A stretch of 64,000 nucleotides of DNA from Niallia sp. XMNu-256. GTDB taxonomy: Bacteria; Bacillota; Bacilli; Bacillales; Cytobacillaceae. Below are positions 18,159 to 28,390 of the stretch, piece by piece. Where the stretch lies: contig NZ_CP137636.1 in NCBI RefSeq assembly GCF_036670015.1, positions 3,264,501 through 3,328,500 on the forward strand. The letters are read 5' to 3'. The stretch's first letter is position 1. Every line of letters begins with the position of its first letter. The notes beneath the pieces are model-generated. The model did not search any database and was not told where the DNA came from. It worked only from the letters and a program-made list of their open reading frames with translations. Made by a program: the position numbers and the translations under genes.

Positions 18159-18773
18159 TTAATTCTCGGACAAGAGATCTGATTCATCAGTTCCCATATA
18201 GCTTTTAAATACAGACCAAGCTTCATCTTTACCATAGCCTGTTTCGGAAGAGAAAAGGATAATCTTGTCATTTGGGTCTAGGTTTAATGTTTCTTTTGTA
18301 ATCTTAATATGCTTTTGCCATTTTGATTTCGGTATTTTGTCTGCTTTTGTATTTATGATGATGCATGGAATTTCATAATGCTTTAAAAAGTCGTACATCA
18401 TTACGTCATCAGCTGTAGGGGGATGACGTAAGTCCACAATTAACACAACTGCTTTCAACTGTTCCCGACTTGTCAGATATGTCTCAATCATCTTCCCCCA
18501 TGCGGCTCGTTCTGACTTAGAAACTTTCGCATACCCATACCCAGGTACATCGACAAAATAAAAATTTTCATTAATCAAGAAAAAGTTTAATGTCTGTGTC
18601 TTTCCAGGTTTGGAGGACGTTCGGGCAAGACTCTTCCGGTTAAGCATCTTATTAATAAAAGAAGATTTTCCTACATTGGAACGGCCAGCTAAGGCAAATT
18701 CCGGCAAACCACCTTCAGGATATTGCTCAGGCTTTACAGCACTTATTACAATATCAGCACTTGTTACTTTCAT
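18159..18773 (-). CDS. engB: Ribosome biogenesis GTPase EngB/YsxC
   Basis: This essential GTPase acts in late 50S subunit assembly. G1 is [12 protein letters not shown]3 is DVPGYG, and G4 is NTKADKIP. Length is 204 aa. The start overlaps the lonA stop by one base, consistent with coupling to lonA, which precedes it in the transcript. Confidence 0.96.
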   Translation of the reverse strand: MKVTSADIVISAVKPEQYPEGGLPEFALAGRSNVGKSSFINKMLNRKSLARTSSKPGKTQTLNFFLINENFYFVDVPGYGYAKVSKSERAAWGKMIETYLTSREQLKAVVLIVDLRHPPTADDVMMYDFLKHYEIPCIIINTKADKIPKSKWQKHIKITKETLNLDPNDKIILFSSETGYGKDEAWSVFKSYMGTDESDLLSEN

Positions 18774-21097
18774 TATTGCTCCCCACTTCTTAACGCTTCT
18801 GATAATACTTGGTCCACATGAGAAACAAAAACAAACTCCAAATCCTGTCTTACACTTTCCGGAATATCGTCTAAATCTTTTTCATTTTCCTTCGGACAGA
18901 TAATTTTCGTAAGTCCCGCTCTATGAGCACTTAGCGTTTTCTCTTTTAATCCACCAATTGGCAATACCCGGCCACGCAGCGTAATTTCACCCGTCATCCC
19001 AATTTCTCTGCGGATAGGTCTTCCTGTTAATGCAGAGGCCAATGCGGTTGCCATCGTAATTCCTGCAGATGGACCATCTTTTGGAACGGCTCCTTCTGGA
19101 ACGTGGATGTGGACATCATTTTTCTCATGAAAATCTGGGTCAATGCCAAGCTCTTCAGCTTTGGAACGGATATAACTGAATGCCGCTTGCGCAGATTCCT
19201 TCATGACATCGCCTAATTTACCGGTTAAAACTAATTTGCCTTTTCCAGGTGATAGAGACACTTCGATTTGCAATGTATCTCCGCCAACTGTTGTATAGGC
19301 AAGGCCTGTTGCAACGCCCACTTGATCTTCCTGTTCTGCTTGACCATAGCGGAAAAGGGTTTTTCCTAAATATTCTTCAACGTTTTGCTCCGTGATCACT
19401 ACTCGTTTTTTCTCACCAGCAACAATGATTTTCGCTGTTTTGCGGCAAATGCTCGCTAATTTCCGTTCAAGGCCACGGACTCCCGCCTCACGAGTATAAT
19501 AACGGACAATTTTTTGAATGCCATCATCACGAATTTGAAGCTGTGCTTTTGTTAAGCCATGTTCTTTAATTTGCTTAGGTAGTAAATGATCTTTAGCAAT
19601 ATGAATTTTTTCCAATTCTGTGTATCCAGCAATTGTAATAATTTCCATACGGTCACGTAAAGGCCCCGGAATGGTTGCTAAATCATTAGCGGTTGCAATA
19701 AACATAACCTTAGATAGATTATACGTTTCTTCAATGTAGTGGTCGCTGAAGTTATGATTTTGCTCTGGATCTAACACTTCTAATAAAGCAGCAGATGGAT
19801 CGCCACGAAAATCCCCAGACATTTTATCAATTTCATCTAATAAAAAGACAGGGTTGATCGTGCCCGCTTTTTTCATTCCTTGAATAATTCGTCCTGGCAT
19901 TGCTCCAACATAAGTTCGTCTATGACCGCGAATCTCTGATTCATCGCGCACCCCGCCAAGTGAAATACGAACAAAATTACGGTTTAGCGATGTGGCAATC
20001 GAGCGAGCAAGACTTGTTTTTCCTACTCCCGGAGGCCCTGCGAGACAAAGGATCGGTCCCTTTAAGGAGTTCGTAAGCTTTTGAACAGCTAAATATTCCA
20101 GCACTCGCTCTTTTACTTTTTCTAACCCGAAATGGTCACGGTTTAGGATCTTTTCTGCTTTTTCAATATTAATTTCATCAGCCGTAGCCTTTGACCAAGG
20201 CAATGCAATTAACCAATCAAGATAATTGCGAATGACAGCACTTTCTGCAGAGCTTGAAGGAACTTTTTCGTAACGATCTAATTCTTTTAACGCGGCATTT
20301 TTGGCATGTTCAGGCATTCCTGCTTGTTCAATTTTCTCAGTTAGCTCCGCAACTTCACCCGTTTTGCCGTCTTTATCGCCTAATTCTTTTTGAATCGCTT
20401 TCATCTGTTCACGCAAATAGTATTCTTTTTGCGTTCTTTCCATTGATTTTTTCACGCGTTGACCGATTTTCTTTTCTAGATTTAAGACTTCTTTTTCATT
20501 ATGAATGATCTCAATCACGCGATTCATGCGATCCTTGATATTGATTAATTCTAAAATGTCTTGTTTTTCATTTAGCTTTAACGGTAAGTGAGAAGCTATG
20601 ATATCAGCCATTCGGCCTGGTTCTTCTATATCACTTACAGATGAAAAAGTCTCAGCAGAGATTTTTTTCGAAATTTTTATGTATTGTTCAAAGTATTCTA
20701 GCATCGTTCTCATTAATGCTTGATCTTCCGGATCTACCGACGGATCATCTTCATGAGTTTGTAGTTTTACTAGAAAATAATCGGGTTCGTCTAAGAATTC
20801 AACAATTTCGCCCCGTTGCAAGCCTTCAATTAATACCCTTATCGTCCCATTCGGAAGCTTGAGCATTTGTTTGACCTTTGTTAAAGTACCAACCTGATAT
20901 AAATCCTCTTCTATCGGTACATCAACAGATAGGTCCTTTTGTGTCGTTAGAAAAATTAGATGATTATCAACCATCGCTTTTTCCAGAGCTTGAACGGATT
21001 TGTCACGCCCAACATCTAAATGAAGAACCATTGTTGGGTAAACTAACAAGCCTCGCAAGGGTAACAAAGGAACGATGATTTCCTCATTGTTTGCCAT
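18773..21097 (-). CDS. lonA: ATP-dependent protease LonA
   Basis: This cytosolic AAA+ serine protease degrades misfolded and regulatory proteins. The N-terminal substrate domain begins [14 protein letters not shown]. Walker A is [11 protein letters not shown], followed by Walker [10 protein letters not shown]. The catalytic Ser is in [13 protein letters not shown], with the paired lysine in [14 protein letters not shown]. Length is 774 aa. It is upstream of and coupled to engB. Confidence 0.97.
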   Translation of the reverse strand: MANNEEIIVPLLPLRGLLVYPTMVLHLDVGRDKSVQALEKAMVDNHLIFLTTQKDLSVDVPIEEDLYQVGTLTKVKQMLKLPNGTIRVLIEGLQRGEIVEFLDEPDYFLVKLQTHEDDPSVDPEDQALMRTMLEYFEQYIKISKKISAETFSSVSDIEEPGRMADIIASHLPLKLNEKQDILELINIKDRMNRVIEIIHNEKEVLNLEKKIGQRVKKSMERTQKEYYLREQMKAIQKELGDKDGKTGEVAELTEKIEQAGMPEHAKNAALKELDRYEKVPSSSAESAVIRNYLDWLIALPWSKATADEINIEKAEKILNRDHFGLEKVKERVLEYLAVQKLTNSLKGPILCLAGPPGVGKTSLARSIATSLNRNFVRISLGGVRDESEIRGHRRTYVGAMPGRIIQGMKKAGTINPVFLLDEIDKMSGDFRGDPSAALLEVLDPEQNHNFSDHYIEETYNLSKVMFIATANDLATIPGPLRDRMEIITIAGYTELEKIHIAKDHLLPKQIKEHGLTKAQLQIRDDGIQKIVRYYTREAGVRGLERKLASICRKTAKIIVAGEKKRVVITEQNVEEYLGKTLFRYGQAEQEDQVGVATGLAYTTVGGDTLQIEVSLSPGKGKLVLTGKLGDVMKESAQAAFSYIRSKAEELGIDPDFHEKNDVHIHVPEGAVPKDGPSAGITMATALASALTGRPIRREIGMTGEITLRGRVLPIGGLKEKTLSAHRAGLTKIICPKENEKDLDDIPESVRQDLEFVFVSHVDQVLSEALRSGEQ

Positions 21098-21125
21098 AAC
21101 CTCACACCTCCATATACATTAAAAA

Positions 21126-21397
21126 TCAAATTCGCTCCGTCGAATTTGCGCCCGGATTTTATCACGCTTTAGAATGCCACATCCTGTGGCTTTCTCCTGA
21201 CTAGGACGTCCTGTCCGTCGTCGAGCTTGCTCGATAAATTTCTCTTAAAAAATCCGTGGCATCCGCCGGAGGCTTAACTTCATTCAGAGAACCCCATGCT
21301 GAATTAGAAAACCTTTTGCATTCATCTCCACTTATAGAAGTAGAGGACTTCTGACTTCTGTACCTGTCGCAAGCTATCGGTTGCTGAATAAAGTTAA
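21126..21397 (-). repeat. Palindromic dispersed repeat, copy 1 (longest)
   Basis: It starts with TCAAATTCG-N7-CGAATTTG, contains CATCCGCCGGAGGCTT followed by CTTCATTCAG, and ends TTGCTGAATAAAGTTA. Related copies are at 26483, 43741, 50046 and 62000. This copy has an additional ~90-bp internal block (about 21160-21250) missing from the others. It fills most of the 458-bp gap between lonA and lonB. Confidence 0.85.
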
Positions 21398-21497
21398 ATT
21401 AGTTTATTAAACAATTTTATCGTATTTAAGTTACCATGTCTAATAAGGTGGCTGCTCATTTTACATCTTGAAATACTATATGATGATAATATTTATA

Positions 21498-21542
21498 CAA
21501 AAAGAAACTTCACTTTGCCTGCAAAGCTACAAAGCGAAGTTT
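21498..21542 (-). terminator. lonB terminator
   Basis: AAACTTCGCTTTG pairs with CAAAGTGAAGTTT (one mismatch) and is followed by CTTTTTG on the minus strand. Confidence 0.8.
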
Positions 21543-21555
21543 ATATGGAAAATAA

Positions 21556-23223
21556 TTATATACTTTCTCTTTCTCCTACATCAATGGAGGCAGAACGGGA
21601 TTGATTGCCTGTAAATTCTTTGTTTAGCGAGATTTCAAAGACTTCATTGATATGGGTAACAGGAATAATCTCAATCCCTTCAATTTCATTTAAAACGGAT
21701 TGCATGTTTTCCTTTGGGATAATGACCTTATTGACACCAGCATCTCTCGCCGCCTTGACTTTCGGGTATACCCCGCCAATTGGCTTAACATTCCCATGGA
21801 TACTAATCTCACCCGTCATAGCCACTTTATTATTAACTGGGAATTTGTAAATAGCTGAATAGATCCCCGTTGCCATAGCAATTCCCGCTGACGGCCCATC
21901 AATCGGAACTCCGCCTGGGAAATTAACATGAATATCATAATCATGTGCCGGCACACCGAGTGTACGTAATACAGTGATTACATTCTCTATCGATCCTTTT
22001 GCCATACTTTTGCGGCGAATCGATTTACTTCGATCCCCCATACTTTCTTCTTCTACAATTCCTGTAATATTGATGGTTCCTTTATCTTTTGCAGGAATCA
22101 CGGTTACTTCAATTTCTAGTAGTGAGCCTGTGTTTGGTCCATGGACTGCAAGACCATTGACCAATCCCACTTGCGAAAAGCCGGTCACCTTTCGTTCTAA
22201 TCTTGGTGTTAATTGACTTGAATGAACTAACCACTCAATATCTTCTTCTTTTATGTATGAGCGTTCTTCAGTAATAGCAAGACCTGCGGCTAATTGAATC
22301 ATATTAACCGCTTCACGTCCATTTCGAGCATAGGACGATAAGATTTCAAGTCCTTTTTCACTGATTTCTAAGTTAACTTTATCAGCCGCTTTTTTTGCAA
22401 CAATGGATATTTCTTCTTGAGATAATTCTCTAAAAAACACCTCCATACAACGGGAACGTATTGCAGGTGGAATTTCACTTGGCGTTCTAGTCGTAGCTCC
22501 AATTAAGCGGAAATCGGCTGGTAAACCATTTTTAAAAATATCATGAATATGATTAGGGATTTGTGTATTTTCCTCGCTATAATAAGCACTTTCCAAAAAG
22601 ACTTTACGATCTTCCAATACCTTTAATAGTTTATTCATTTGGATGGGATGTAATTCTCCAATTTCATCAATAAATAATACTCCGCCATGTGCATTTGTCA
22701 CTGCTCCTTGTTTGGGTTGTGGAATTCCTGCTTGTCCCATTGCACCAGCACCTTGATAAATAGGGTCATGAACCGATCCGATTAAAGGGTCCGCGATTCC
22801 CCTTTCATCAAATCTTGCTGTTGTTGCATCTAACTCAACAAAAACAGATTCAGATTTAAAGGGAGACTTTTGATTTTTCTTTGCTTCTTCTAACACAAGA
22901 CGAGCGGCTGCCGTTTTCCCTACTCCCGGAGGGCCATATATAATGACATGTTGTGGGTTCGGTCCACATAACGCTGCTTTTAATGATTTGATTCCATCTT
23001 TTTGCCCGACAATATCATCGAAAGTAGATGGCCGAACCTTTTCAGATAAGGGTTCACTTAAGGAAATATCGCGCATTTTCCGTAATTGGTCCATTTCCTT
23101 TTTTGATTCACGATCTATGGTCACTTTTTGCGTGCGTTGATTCTTAAGTAAGTTCCAGAAGTATAAACCAATAACTACACCAAAAAATAACTGGATAAAG
23201 ATTACTATCCCGGTCCAACTCAT
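21556..23223 (-). CDS. lonB: Lon-like protease LonB (sporulation)
   Basis: The 555-aa membrane-anchored Lon paralogue has an N-terminal helix (about residues 3-24, GIVIFIQLFFGVVIGLYFW) and lacks the large Lon N-domain. Walker A is [13 protein letters not shown]. The protease serine lies in PIDGPSAGIAMAT, with the catalytic lysine in GGVYPKVKAARDAG. B. subtilis LonB is made in the forespore under sigma-F. A matching promoter is visible upstream at 23263-23292. Gene order lonA-lonB-clpX is conserved. Confidence 0.96.
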   Translation of the reverse strand: MSWTGIVIFIQLFFGVVIGLYFWNLLKNQRTQKVTIDRESKKEMDQLRKMRDISLSEPLSEKVRPSTFDDIVGQKDGIKSLKAALCGPNPQHVIIYGPPGVGKTAAARLVLEEAKKNQKSPFKSESVFVELDATTARFDERGIADPLIGSVHDPIYQGAGAMGQAGIPQPKQGAVTNAHGGVLFIDEIGELHPIQMNKLLKVLEDRKVFLESAYYSEENTQIPNHIHDIFKNGLPADFRLIGATTRTPSEIPPAIRSRCMEVFFRELSQEEISIVAKKAADKVNLEISEKGLEILSSYARNGREAVNMIQLAAGLAITEERSYIKEEDIEWLVHSSQLTPRLERKVTGFSQVGLVNGLAVHGPNTGSLLEIEVTVIPAKDKGTINITGIVEEESMGDRSKSIRRKSMAKGSIENVITVLRTLGVPAHDYDIHVNFPGGVPIDGPSAGIAMATGIYSAIYKFPVNNKVAMTGEISIHGNVKPIGGVYPKVKAARDAGVNKVIIPKENMQSVLNEIEGIEIIPVTHINEVFEISLNKEFTGNQSRSASIDVGERESI

Positions 23224-23262
23224 ATTTTTCCCTCCTGCATATTAGTACTTGATGATATATGC

Positions 23263-23292
23263 TAGTATCTCCCTGTACAGGTAGGATTAAAC
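23263..23292 (-). promoter_or_regulatory. Candidate sigma-F promoter of lonB
   Basis: The -35 GTTTA (23288-23292) and the -10 GGAGATACTA (23263-23272) are 15 bp apart. The -10 fits GGNNANANTR at every defined position and the -35 fits GYWTA. The lonB start is 40 bp downstream. Confidence 0.7.
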
Positions 23293-23314
23293 CAATTTTC
23301 TAGTCGGATTGACA

Positions 23315-23359
23315 ACAAAAAAGGCACAGGAGATCATCTTTTGACCTCTTGTGCCTTTT
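23315..23359 (-). terminator. clpX terminator
   Basis: GGCACAAGAG / CTCCTGTGCC stem followed by TTTTTTG on the minus strand, between clpX and lonB. It isolates lonB from clpX transcription. Confidence 0.85.
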
Positions 23360-23373
23360 ATTAAAATCGTGCA

Positions 23374-24648
23374 TTAAGCAGAAGTTTTACGTTTTTCTTC
23401 AATAACCGTACCATCTTTTAGCACTAACTTTGGCTCGCTATTATTAATGACCGTCTCAGCCGTGATAATACATTTTTGGATATCATCCCTTGATGGAAGA
23501 TCATACATAAGATCTAACATGATCCCTTCAATAATGGAACGCAATCCACGAGCACCGGTTTTTCTCTCGATCGCTTGCTTTGAGATTTCACGCAATGCGC
23601 CTTCTTCAAACTCTAGTTCTACATTATCAATTTCTAACATTTTTTGATATTGCTTCACTAACGCATTTTTCGGCTTTGTTAAGATTTCAATTAAAGCTTC
23701 TTCATCTAATTGATTCAGACTAGCAATAATTGGTAAACGTCCAATGAATTCAGGGATTAAACCAAAGCGTAATAAATCTTCTGGTAAAACCTTTGTTAAT
23801 AGATCTTTCGTATCAATTTCTTGTTCTTTCACATCTGAACCAAATCCGATGACCTTTTGACCTAGACGACGTTTAATAATTGTTTCAATTCCGTCGAATG
23901 CACCACCACAAATGAATAAAATATTGGTTGTGTCGATTTGAATGAATTCTTGATGTGGGTGCTTTCTTCCACCTTGAGGAGGAACACTCGCTACCGTTCC
24001 TTCAAGGATTTTTAACAATGCTTGCTGTACACCTTCACCTGAAACATCTCTTGTAATTGAAGGATTCTCAGATTTACGAGCAATCTTGTCAATCTCATCA
24101 ATATAAATGATTCCTTTTTCAGCTTTTTCTACATCATAATCAGCCGATTGGATTAGTTTAAGCAAGATATTTTCAACATCTTCTCCAACATATCCAGCTT
24201 CTGTTAATGAAGTCGCATCAGCAATTGCAAATGGTACATTTAAAATACGAGCAAGCGTTTGAGCAAGTAACGTTTTCCCGCTACCAGTCGGCCCAATCAT
24301 GGCAATATTACTTTTTGCCAATTCCACTTCATCAATTTTGCTATTAGAATTAATTCGTTTGTAATGGTTATATACGGCTACAGATAATGATTTCTTTGCT
24401 TGATCTTGTCCAATAACGTAATCATCTAGAATTTCACGAATTTCCGCAGGCTTTGGTACATCCTTGAATTCGATTTCTTCTTCAGTACCTAGTTCTTCTT
24501 CAACAATTTCAGTACATAATTCTATACATTCATCACAAATATAAACTCCTGGTCCTGCAACTAGTTTTCGAACTTGTTCTTGTGTTTTGCCACAGAATGA
24601 ACATTTTAATTGTCCTTTTTCGTCGTTAAATTTAAACAATCTTTTCAC
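23374..24648 (-). CDS. clpX: ClpX, ATPase subunit of ClpXP
   Basis: ClpX unfolds substrates and feeds them to ClpP. The N-terminal zinc domain has CSFC and CDEC cysteine pairs ([10 protein letters not shown]...[10 protein letters not shown]). Walker A is [12 protein letters not shown] and Walker B is [10 protein letters not shown]. The pore/RKH-type segment GGRKHPHQ is present. Length is 424 aa. It lies downstream of tig, as in B. subtilis, separated by 380 bp that include the tig terminator. Confidence 0.98.
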   Translation of the reverse strand: MKRLFKFNDEKGQLKCSFCGKTQEQVRKLVAGPGVYICDECIELCTEIVEEELGTEEEIEFKDVPKPAEIREILDDYVIGQDQAKKSLSVAVYNHYKRINSNSKIDEVELAKSNIAMIGPTGSGKTLLAQTLARILNVPFAIADATSLTEAGYVGEDVENILLKLIQSADYDVEKAEKGIIYIDEIDKIARKSENPSITRDVSGEGVQQALLKILEGTVASVPPQGGRKHPHQEFIQIDTTNILFICGGAFDGIETIIKRRLGQKVIGFGSDVKEQEIDTKDLLTKVLPEDLLRFGLIPEFIGRLPIIASLNQLDEEALIEILTKPKNALVKQYQKMLEIDNVELEFEEGALREISKQAIERKTGARGLRSIIEGIMLDLMYDLPSRDDIQKCIITAETVINNSEPKLVLKDGTVIEEKRKTSA

Positions 24649-24951
24649 CCCTTGAATGACTTTTGGAAGTATCTATAAATCAATCGGATAAACGCTTTAA
24701 GAGAATTACCACCTATTTACTGAATTGTAACACATTTTGTGAATATACAGGAAATAATATAGCTTGCTTGAATGCCCTTTTTAAAGGGGGTCTCGGTTCA
24801 CATTCTTTTATTATGTATGTATATGTAATTGTTATTTACCCTGATTTTTAATCAGTTACTACCAATATGTAATTTTTATTTTATAAGTTATTTCCTGTTA
24901 CACAAAACATTTAGGTGATTGCCCTTATTATATGTGTTTTTCCTATTATAT
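24649..24951. other. AT-rich intergenic region upstream of clpX
   Basis: No gene with a ribosome binding site is visible on either strand. The region must contain the clpX promoter, but I cannot assign it confidently. Confidence 0.5.
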
Positions 24952-24985
24952 AAAACAAGGCACGATGAAAATCGTACCTTGTTTT
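24952..24985 (-). terminator. tig terminator
   Basis: AAAACAAGGTACGAT pairs with ATCGTGCCTTGTTTT (one G-U position), with a T-rich tail. Confidence 0.85.
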
Positions 24986-25028
24986 AATTTTACTTATTAT
25001 ACCCTTTTTAAAGAGAAAAAACAAAAAA

Positions 25029-26324
25029 TTAATCTTGCTTTTCAACAGTTTTACTGTTCTCAACAAGGAATTGAACGGTTTTTCTAGCTTGAACGTCACC
25101 TTTTACTGCCTCAAGATTTCCAAGTGCAGCACGGATGTTTTCAACTGTCATGTTGTACATTTTTGACATTTTTTCCAATTCTTCATTGATTTCTTCTTCT
25201 GATGCTTCAATGTTCTCAGCTTTCGCAATCGCTTCAAGTGTTAAGCTGCCACGAACACGTTGCTGTGCTTCTTCTTTCATTTGACCACGTAAGTCTTCTT
25301 CGCTTTGACCTGAGAATTGGAAGTATAACTCAAGGTTTAAGCCTTGCATTTGAATACGTTGTTCAAACTCTTGAAGCATACGATTTACTTCATTTTCAAT
25401 CATTACTTCTGGAACATCAACTTCAGCATTTGCAGTAGCTTGTTCAACTACAGAATCTTGAATATGGTGTTCTTCTTCATGTTTCTTGTCATGCTCTAAA
25501 CGGTTTTTAATTTTTTCTTTTAATGCATCTAATGTTTCAACTTCGTCATCCACATCTTTTGCAAACTCGTCATCAAGTTCAGGAAGTTCTTTTCCTTTAA
25601 TTTCATGAACCGTTACTTTAAATACAGCAGGCTTACCAGCTAATTCAGCTGCATGATATTCTTCTGGGAAAGTAACTTCAACATCTTTAGATTCACCTGA
25701 ACCAACCCCAACTAACTGCTCTTCGAAACCTGGGATAAATGAATTAGAACCTAATTCTAATGAATAGTTTTCTGCTTTGCCGCCTTCAAATGCTTCGCCG
25801 TCTACAAAGCCTTCAAAGTCGATAACTACTGTATCGCCTAGCTCAGCTTTTCCATCTTCTTTAACAACAAGTTCAGCTTGTCTTTCTTGAAGAGTTTTAA
25901 TTTCGTTATCAACATCTTCATCAGTAACAGTTGTATCGAACTTCTCTACTTCAAGTCCTTTATATTCACCTAATTTAACTTCAGGTTTAACAGTTACTTT
26001 TGCTGTAAAAATAAAGGATTTACCTTTTTCAATTTGCTCAACATCGATTTCTGGTTGATCAACAGGCTCAATTCCAGTTTCATCGATAGCATTTGTATAT
26101 GCTTCTGGAAGCATAATATCAATCGCATCTTGGTATAATGACTCAACACCAAAACGTTTTTCAAATAATGCACGAGGCATTTTCCCTTTACGGAATCCTG
26201 GTACGTTTACTTGTTTTACTACTTTTTTGAATGCAGCGTCAAGGCTTTCATTCACCTTTTCTACATCTACTTCTACTGTTAGAACCCCTTGGTTCCCTTC
26301 TAGTTTTTCGAATTTAGCCGACAT
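25029..26324 (-). CDS. tig: Trigger factor (ribosome-associated chaperone, peptidyl-prolyl isomerase)
   Basis: The N-terminal ribosome-binding domain carries the signature region [19 protein letters not shown]. The FKBP-type PPIase domain is in the middle ([20 protein letters not shown]), followed by a helical C-terminal chaperone domain. The frame is open to 26345, but GGAGGG lies inside that extension and the conserved N-terminus [10 protein letters not shown] begins at the ATG at 26324 (431 aa). Confidence 0.97.
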   Translation of the reverse strand: MSAKFEKLEGNQGVLTVEVDVEKVNESLDAAFKKVVKQVNVPGFRKGKMPRALFEKRFGVESLYQDAIDIMLPEAYTNAIDETGIEPVDQPEIDVEQIEKGKSFIFTAKVTVKPEVKLGEYKGLEVEKFDTTVTDEDVDNEIKTLQERQAELVVKEDGKAELGDTVVIDFEGFVDGEAFEGGKAENYSLELGSNSFIPGFEEQLVGVGSGESKDVEVTFPEEYHAAELAGKPAVFKVTVHEIKGKELPELDDEFAKDVDDEVETLDALKEKIKNRLEHDKKHEEEHHIQDSVVEQATANAEVDVPEVMIENEVNRMLQEFEQRIQMQGLNLELYFQFSGQSEEDLRGQMKEEAQQRVRGSLTLEAIAKAENIEASEEEINEELEKMSKMYNMTVENIRAALGNLEAVKGDVQARKTVQFLVENSKTVEKQD

Positions 26325-26482
26325 ACTTACTTTTCCCTCCAACAAACAATTTCATTTGCTATCACTAGTAAAATTACATATATATGCAAAGATCTAGTCA
26401 TAATCTATTTTAGATGAATATTTTCACACAAAGCAACCACTACATTATACCATATGTTCGCTCTGTTTCAACAGTCTAATTA

Positions 26483-26656
26483 ATCAAATTCGCCTACCGA
26501 ATTTTTAGCGTGACTGCTCGGATAAATACAATAATATTATCGTGGCATCCGCAAGTGATTAAGCTTCTCTGTCAGGTTTGTCCCCGACTTATAGGACTGA
26601 AAACTTCTGTACCTGTCGTAAGCTCACGGTACAAATGCCTTTGCTAAATGAACTTA
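26483..26656 (-). repeat. Palindromic dispersed repeat, copy 2
   Basis: It begins TCAAATTCG-N6-CGAATTT, contains GTGGCATCCGC and CTTCTGTACCTGTCG (shared with copy 1), and ends TTTGCTAAATGAACTTA. The final TTA is the complement of the ysoA stop codon TAA. The rest of the 330-bp gap between tig and ysoA is AT-rich, without a recognisable gene. Confidence 0.75.
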
Positions 26657-27664
26657 AAGATATTTTTCAACTCTCTTAATAAATTCAAGAGCTTTTTCTA
26701 CCTCTCTATCGTCTGCATCATAAGTGTCTATCACTTTATCGATTGATTGACGACTTCCATAATACTCGTTCCCTATATAATGAAAGGCAGCTCCCCATGC
26801 TTGGATAGATAGTTCCTCAAGTACAAAGGGATAGATGAGAAAAAAATGTCTCTCTATTAATGTTTTTATATTATCGTAAAGAATCGGGTCTTCGTCCTCC
26901 AGTACATCACTTATGACCACTAGTAACTCGGTCACTCTTTCATTTTCTGTTAGATGCACCATACGGTCAGGGACAATTGTAATAAGCTTTCCGAATTTCT
27001 CAATGTCTACAGGATGGTCATAATTCTGTTCTTTTAATACATTGAGAATTAAAGTTTTTAAAAAAGGGTCTCCCTCATATGACTTTAAATACTGTTTGAT
27101 CTCCTCTTCATAACGCTTAATTGGCTGATGGCTTAACTGGGATGCAATCAGCACCTGCTCTTGCGGATCGTGATATTGATAGAGATCCAGAGAACCTAAT
27201 GGTGACTCATCCTCAAAATCAATTTTCTCCACTTCGGTTTTATTCTCGATCATTTTTTCACTTAAATGTAATAATCGTTCGAAATGTTCTTGTTTATGGT
27301 AGGGAATACGACTTTCTTTCAAAAGTAGATTAATTTCTTCTACCACTTGCTCATGTTGACTTTTTTGGACGAGAAGCATTAGATAAATATCTAATGTTTC
27401 CATTTCGTCGCCAATGCCCTCTTGAAGCATGTGATGGGCTAAGTCGACGGCCTGTTCCACTCTACCAGAATCGAAATAGGCTAGTAATAAACCAATATAA
27501 CTATCATGATTTTCAGAGTCAAGTTCGATACTCTGTTGGAATAAATCAATTGCCTCATGATAGTTTTGGGATTGTAAATTCTCTAATCCTCTCTCCAATA
27601 ATCTTTTTTCAAGCCCTGGAAACTGAATTACTTTGCTCTGCTTGATTTCATGTCCCTTACTCAT
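26654..27664 (-). CDS. ysoA: TPR-repeat protein YsoA
   Basis: The 336-aa cytosolic protein has tetratricopeptide-type helices near the N-terminus (LERGLENLQSQNYHEAIDLF, then DSYIGLLLAYFDSGRVEQAV) and a helical remainder. The position between tig and leuD matches B. subtilis ysoA. The frame is open to 27760, but the start ATG at 27664 (MSKGHEIKQSKVIQFPG) has AAAGGGTG upstream and fits the family. Molecular role unknown; TPR proteins usually mediate protein contacts. Confidence 0.85.
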   Translation of the reverse strand: MSKGHEIKQSKVIQFPGLEKRLLERGLENLQSQNYHEAIDLFQQSIELDSENHDSYIGLLLAYFDSGRVEQAVDLAHHMLQEGIGDEMETLDIYLMLLVQKSQHEQVVEEINLLLKESRIPYHKQEHFERLLHLSEKMIENKTEVEKIDFEDESPLGSLDLYQYHDPQEQVLIASQLSHQPIKRYEEEIKQYLKSYEGDPFLKTLILNVLKEQNYDHPVDIEKFGKLITIVPDRMVHLTENERVTELLVVISDVLEDEDPILYDNIKTLIERHFFLIYPFVLEELSIQAWGAAFHYIGNEYYGSRQSIDKVIDTYDADDREVEKALEFIKRVEKYL

Positions 27665-27743
27665 AGATATACACCCTTTATTTCCCACCATTAATATCTT
27701 TGTAAGTGTAGCATAATGGAAAAAATAAAGTAAACTGAAATTA

Positions 27744-27774
27744 GAAAAACCCATTTGCAATAAATGGGTTTTTC
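27744..27774 (-). terminator. ilv-leu operon terminator
   Basis: AAAAACCCATTT pairs perfectly with AAATGGGTTTTT around a short loop, just after the leuD stop. It could work in both directions. Confidence 0.88.
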
Positions 27775-27783
27775 AAGTCTCTA

Positions 27784-28377
27784 TTATTTTAGCACTGGAT
27801 GTGCTTCTTCATAGTTTGAAATTTTGTCATCCAATTGAAGAGTAATTTCGATTTCATCCCAACCGTTCACAAGCATCTTTTTCCAGTAATCAGAAAGAGG
27901 GAAAGATGCTTTAAAGCCTTTATCATCAGAAACTGTCGCTTCTTCCACGTCAACAGTTAATTGATATGGTTGATTTTTAGCAGCTTCTAGTAAGTATTCG
28001 ACTTTGTCTTTATCTAATTGGATTGGTATCATCCCATTTTTTAAGCAGTTTTGATTAAATATATCTGCGAAAGACGGGGCAATTACAGCTTTGAATCCGT
28101 AATCTTGTAACGCCCATGGAGCATGTTCACGTGATGACCCGCACCCAAAGTTGTCATTAGCAACTAAAATGGAAGCTCCTTGGTTTTCTGGTTGGTTTAA
28201 CTCAAATTCTGGGTTTGGTGAACCGTCTGCAAGATAACGCCAATCATTAAATAAGAAACGGCCAAAACCTGTTTTTTCGACTCGTTTTAAAAATTGCTTT
28301 GGAATGATTTGGTCAGTGTCTACATTAACCCGGTCTAAGGCTACCGCCTTACCTGTATGTGCTTTAATTCCGCTCAT
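27784..28377 (-). CDS. leuD: 3-isopropylmalate dehydratase small subunit
   Basis: LeuD forms isopropylmalate isomerase with LeuC and carries the swivelling domain that completes the active site. The motif ILVANDNFGCGSSREHAPWAL is nearly diagnostic for the family. Length is 197 aa. It is the last gene of the ilv-leu operon, 13 bp after leuC. Confidence 0.97.
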   Translation of the reverse strand: MSGIKAHTGKAVALDRVNVDTDQIIPKQFLKRVEKTGFGRFLFNDWRYLADGSPNPEFELNQPENQGASILVANDNFGCGSSREHAPWALQDYGFKAVIAPSFADIFNQNCLKNGMIPIQLDKDKVEYLLEAAKNQPYQLTVDVEEATVSDDKGFKASFPLSDYWKKMLVNGWDEIEITLQLDDKISNYEEAHPVLK

Positions 28378-28390
28378 GAACCTTTCCCCC

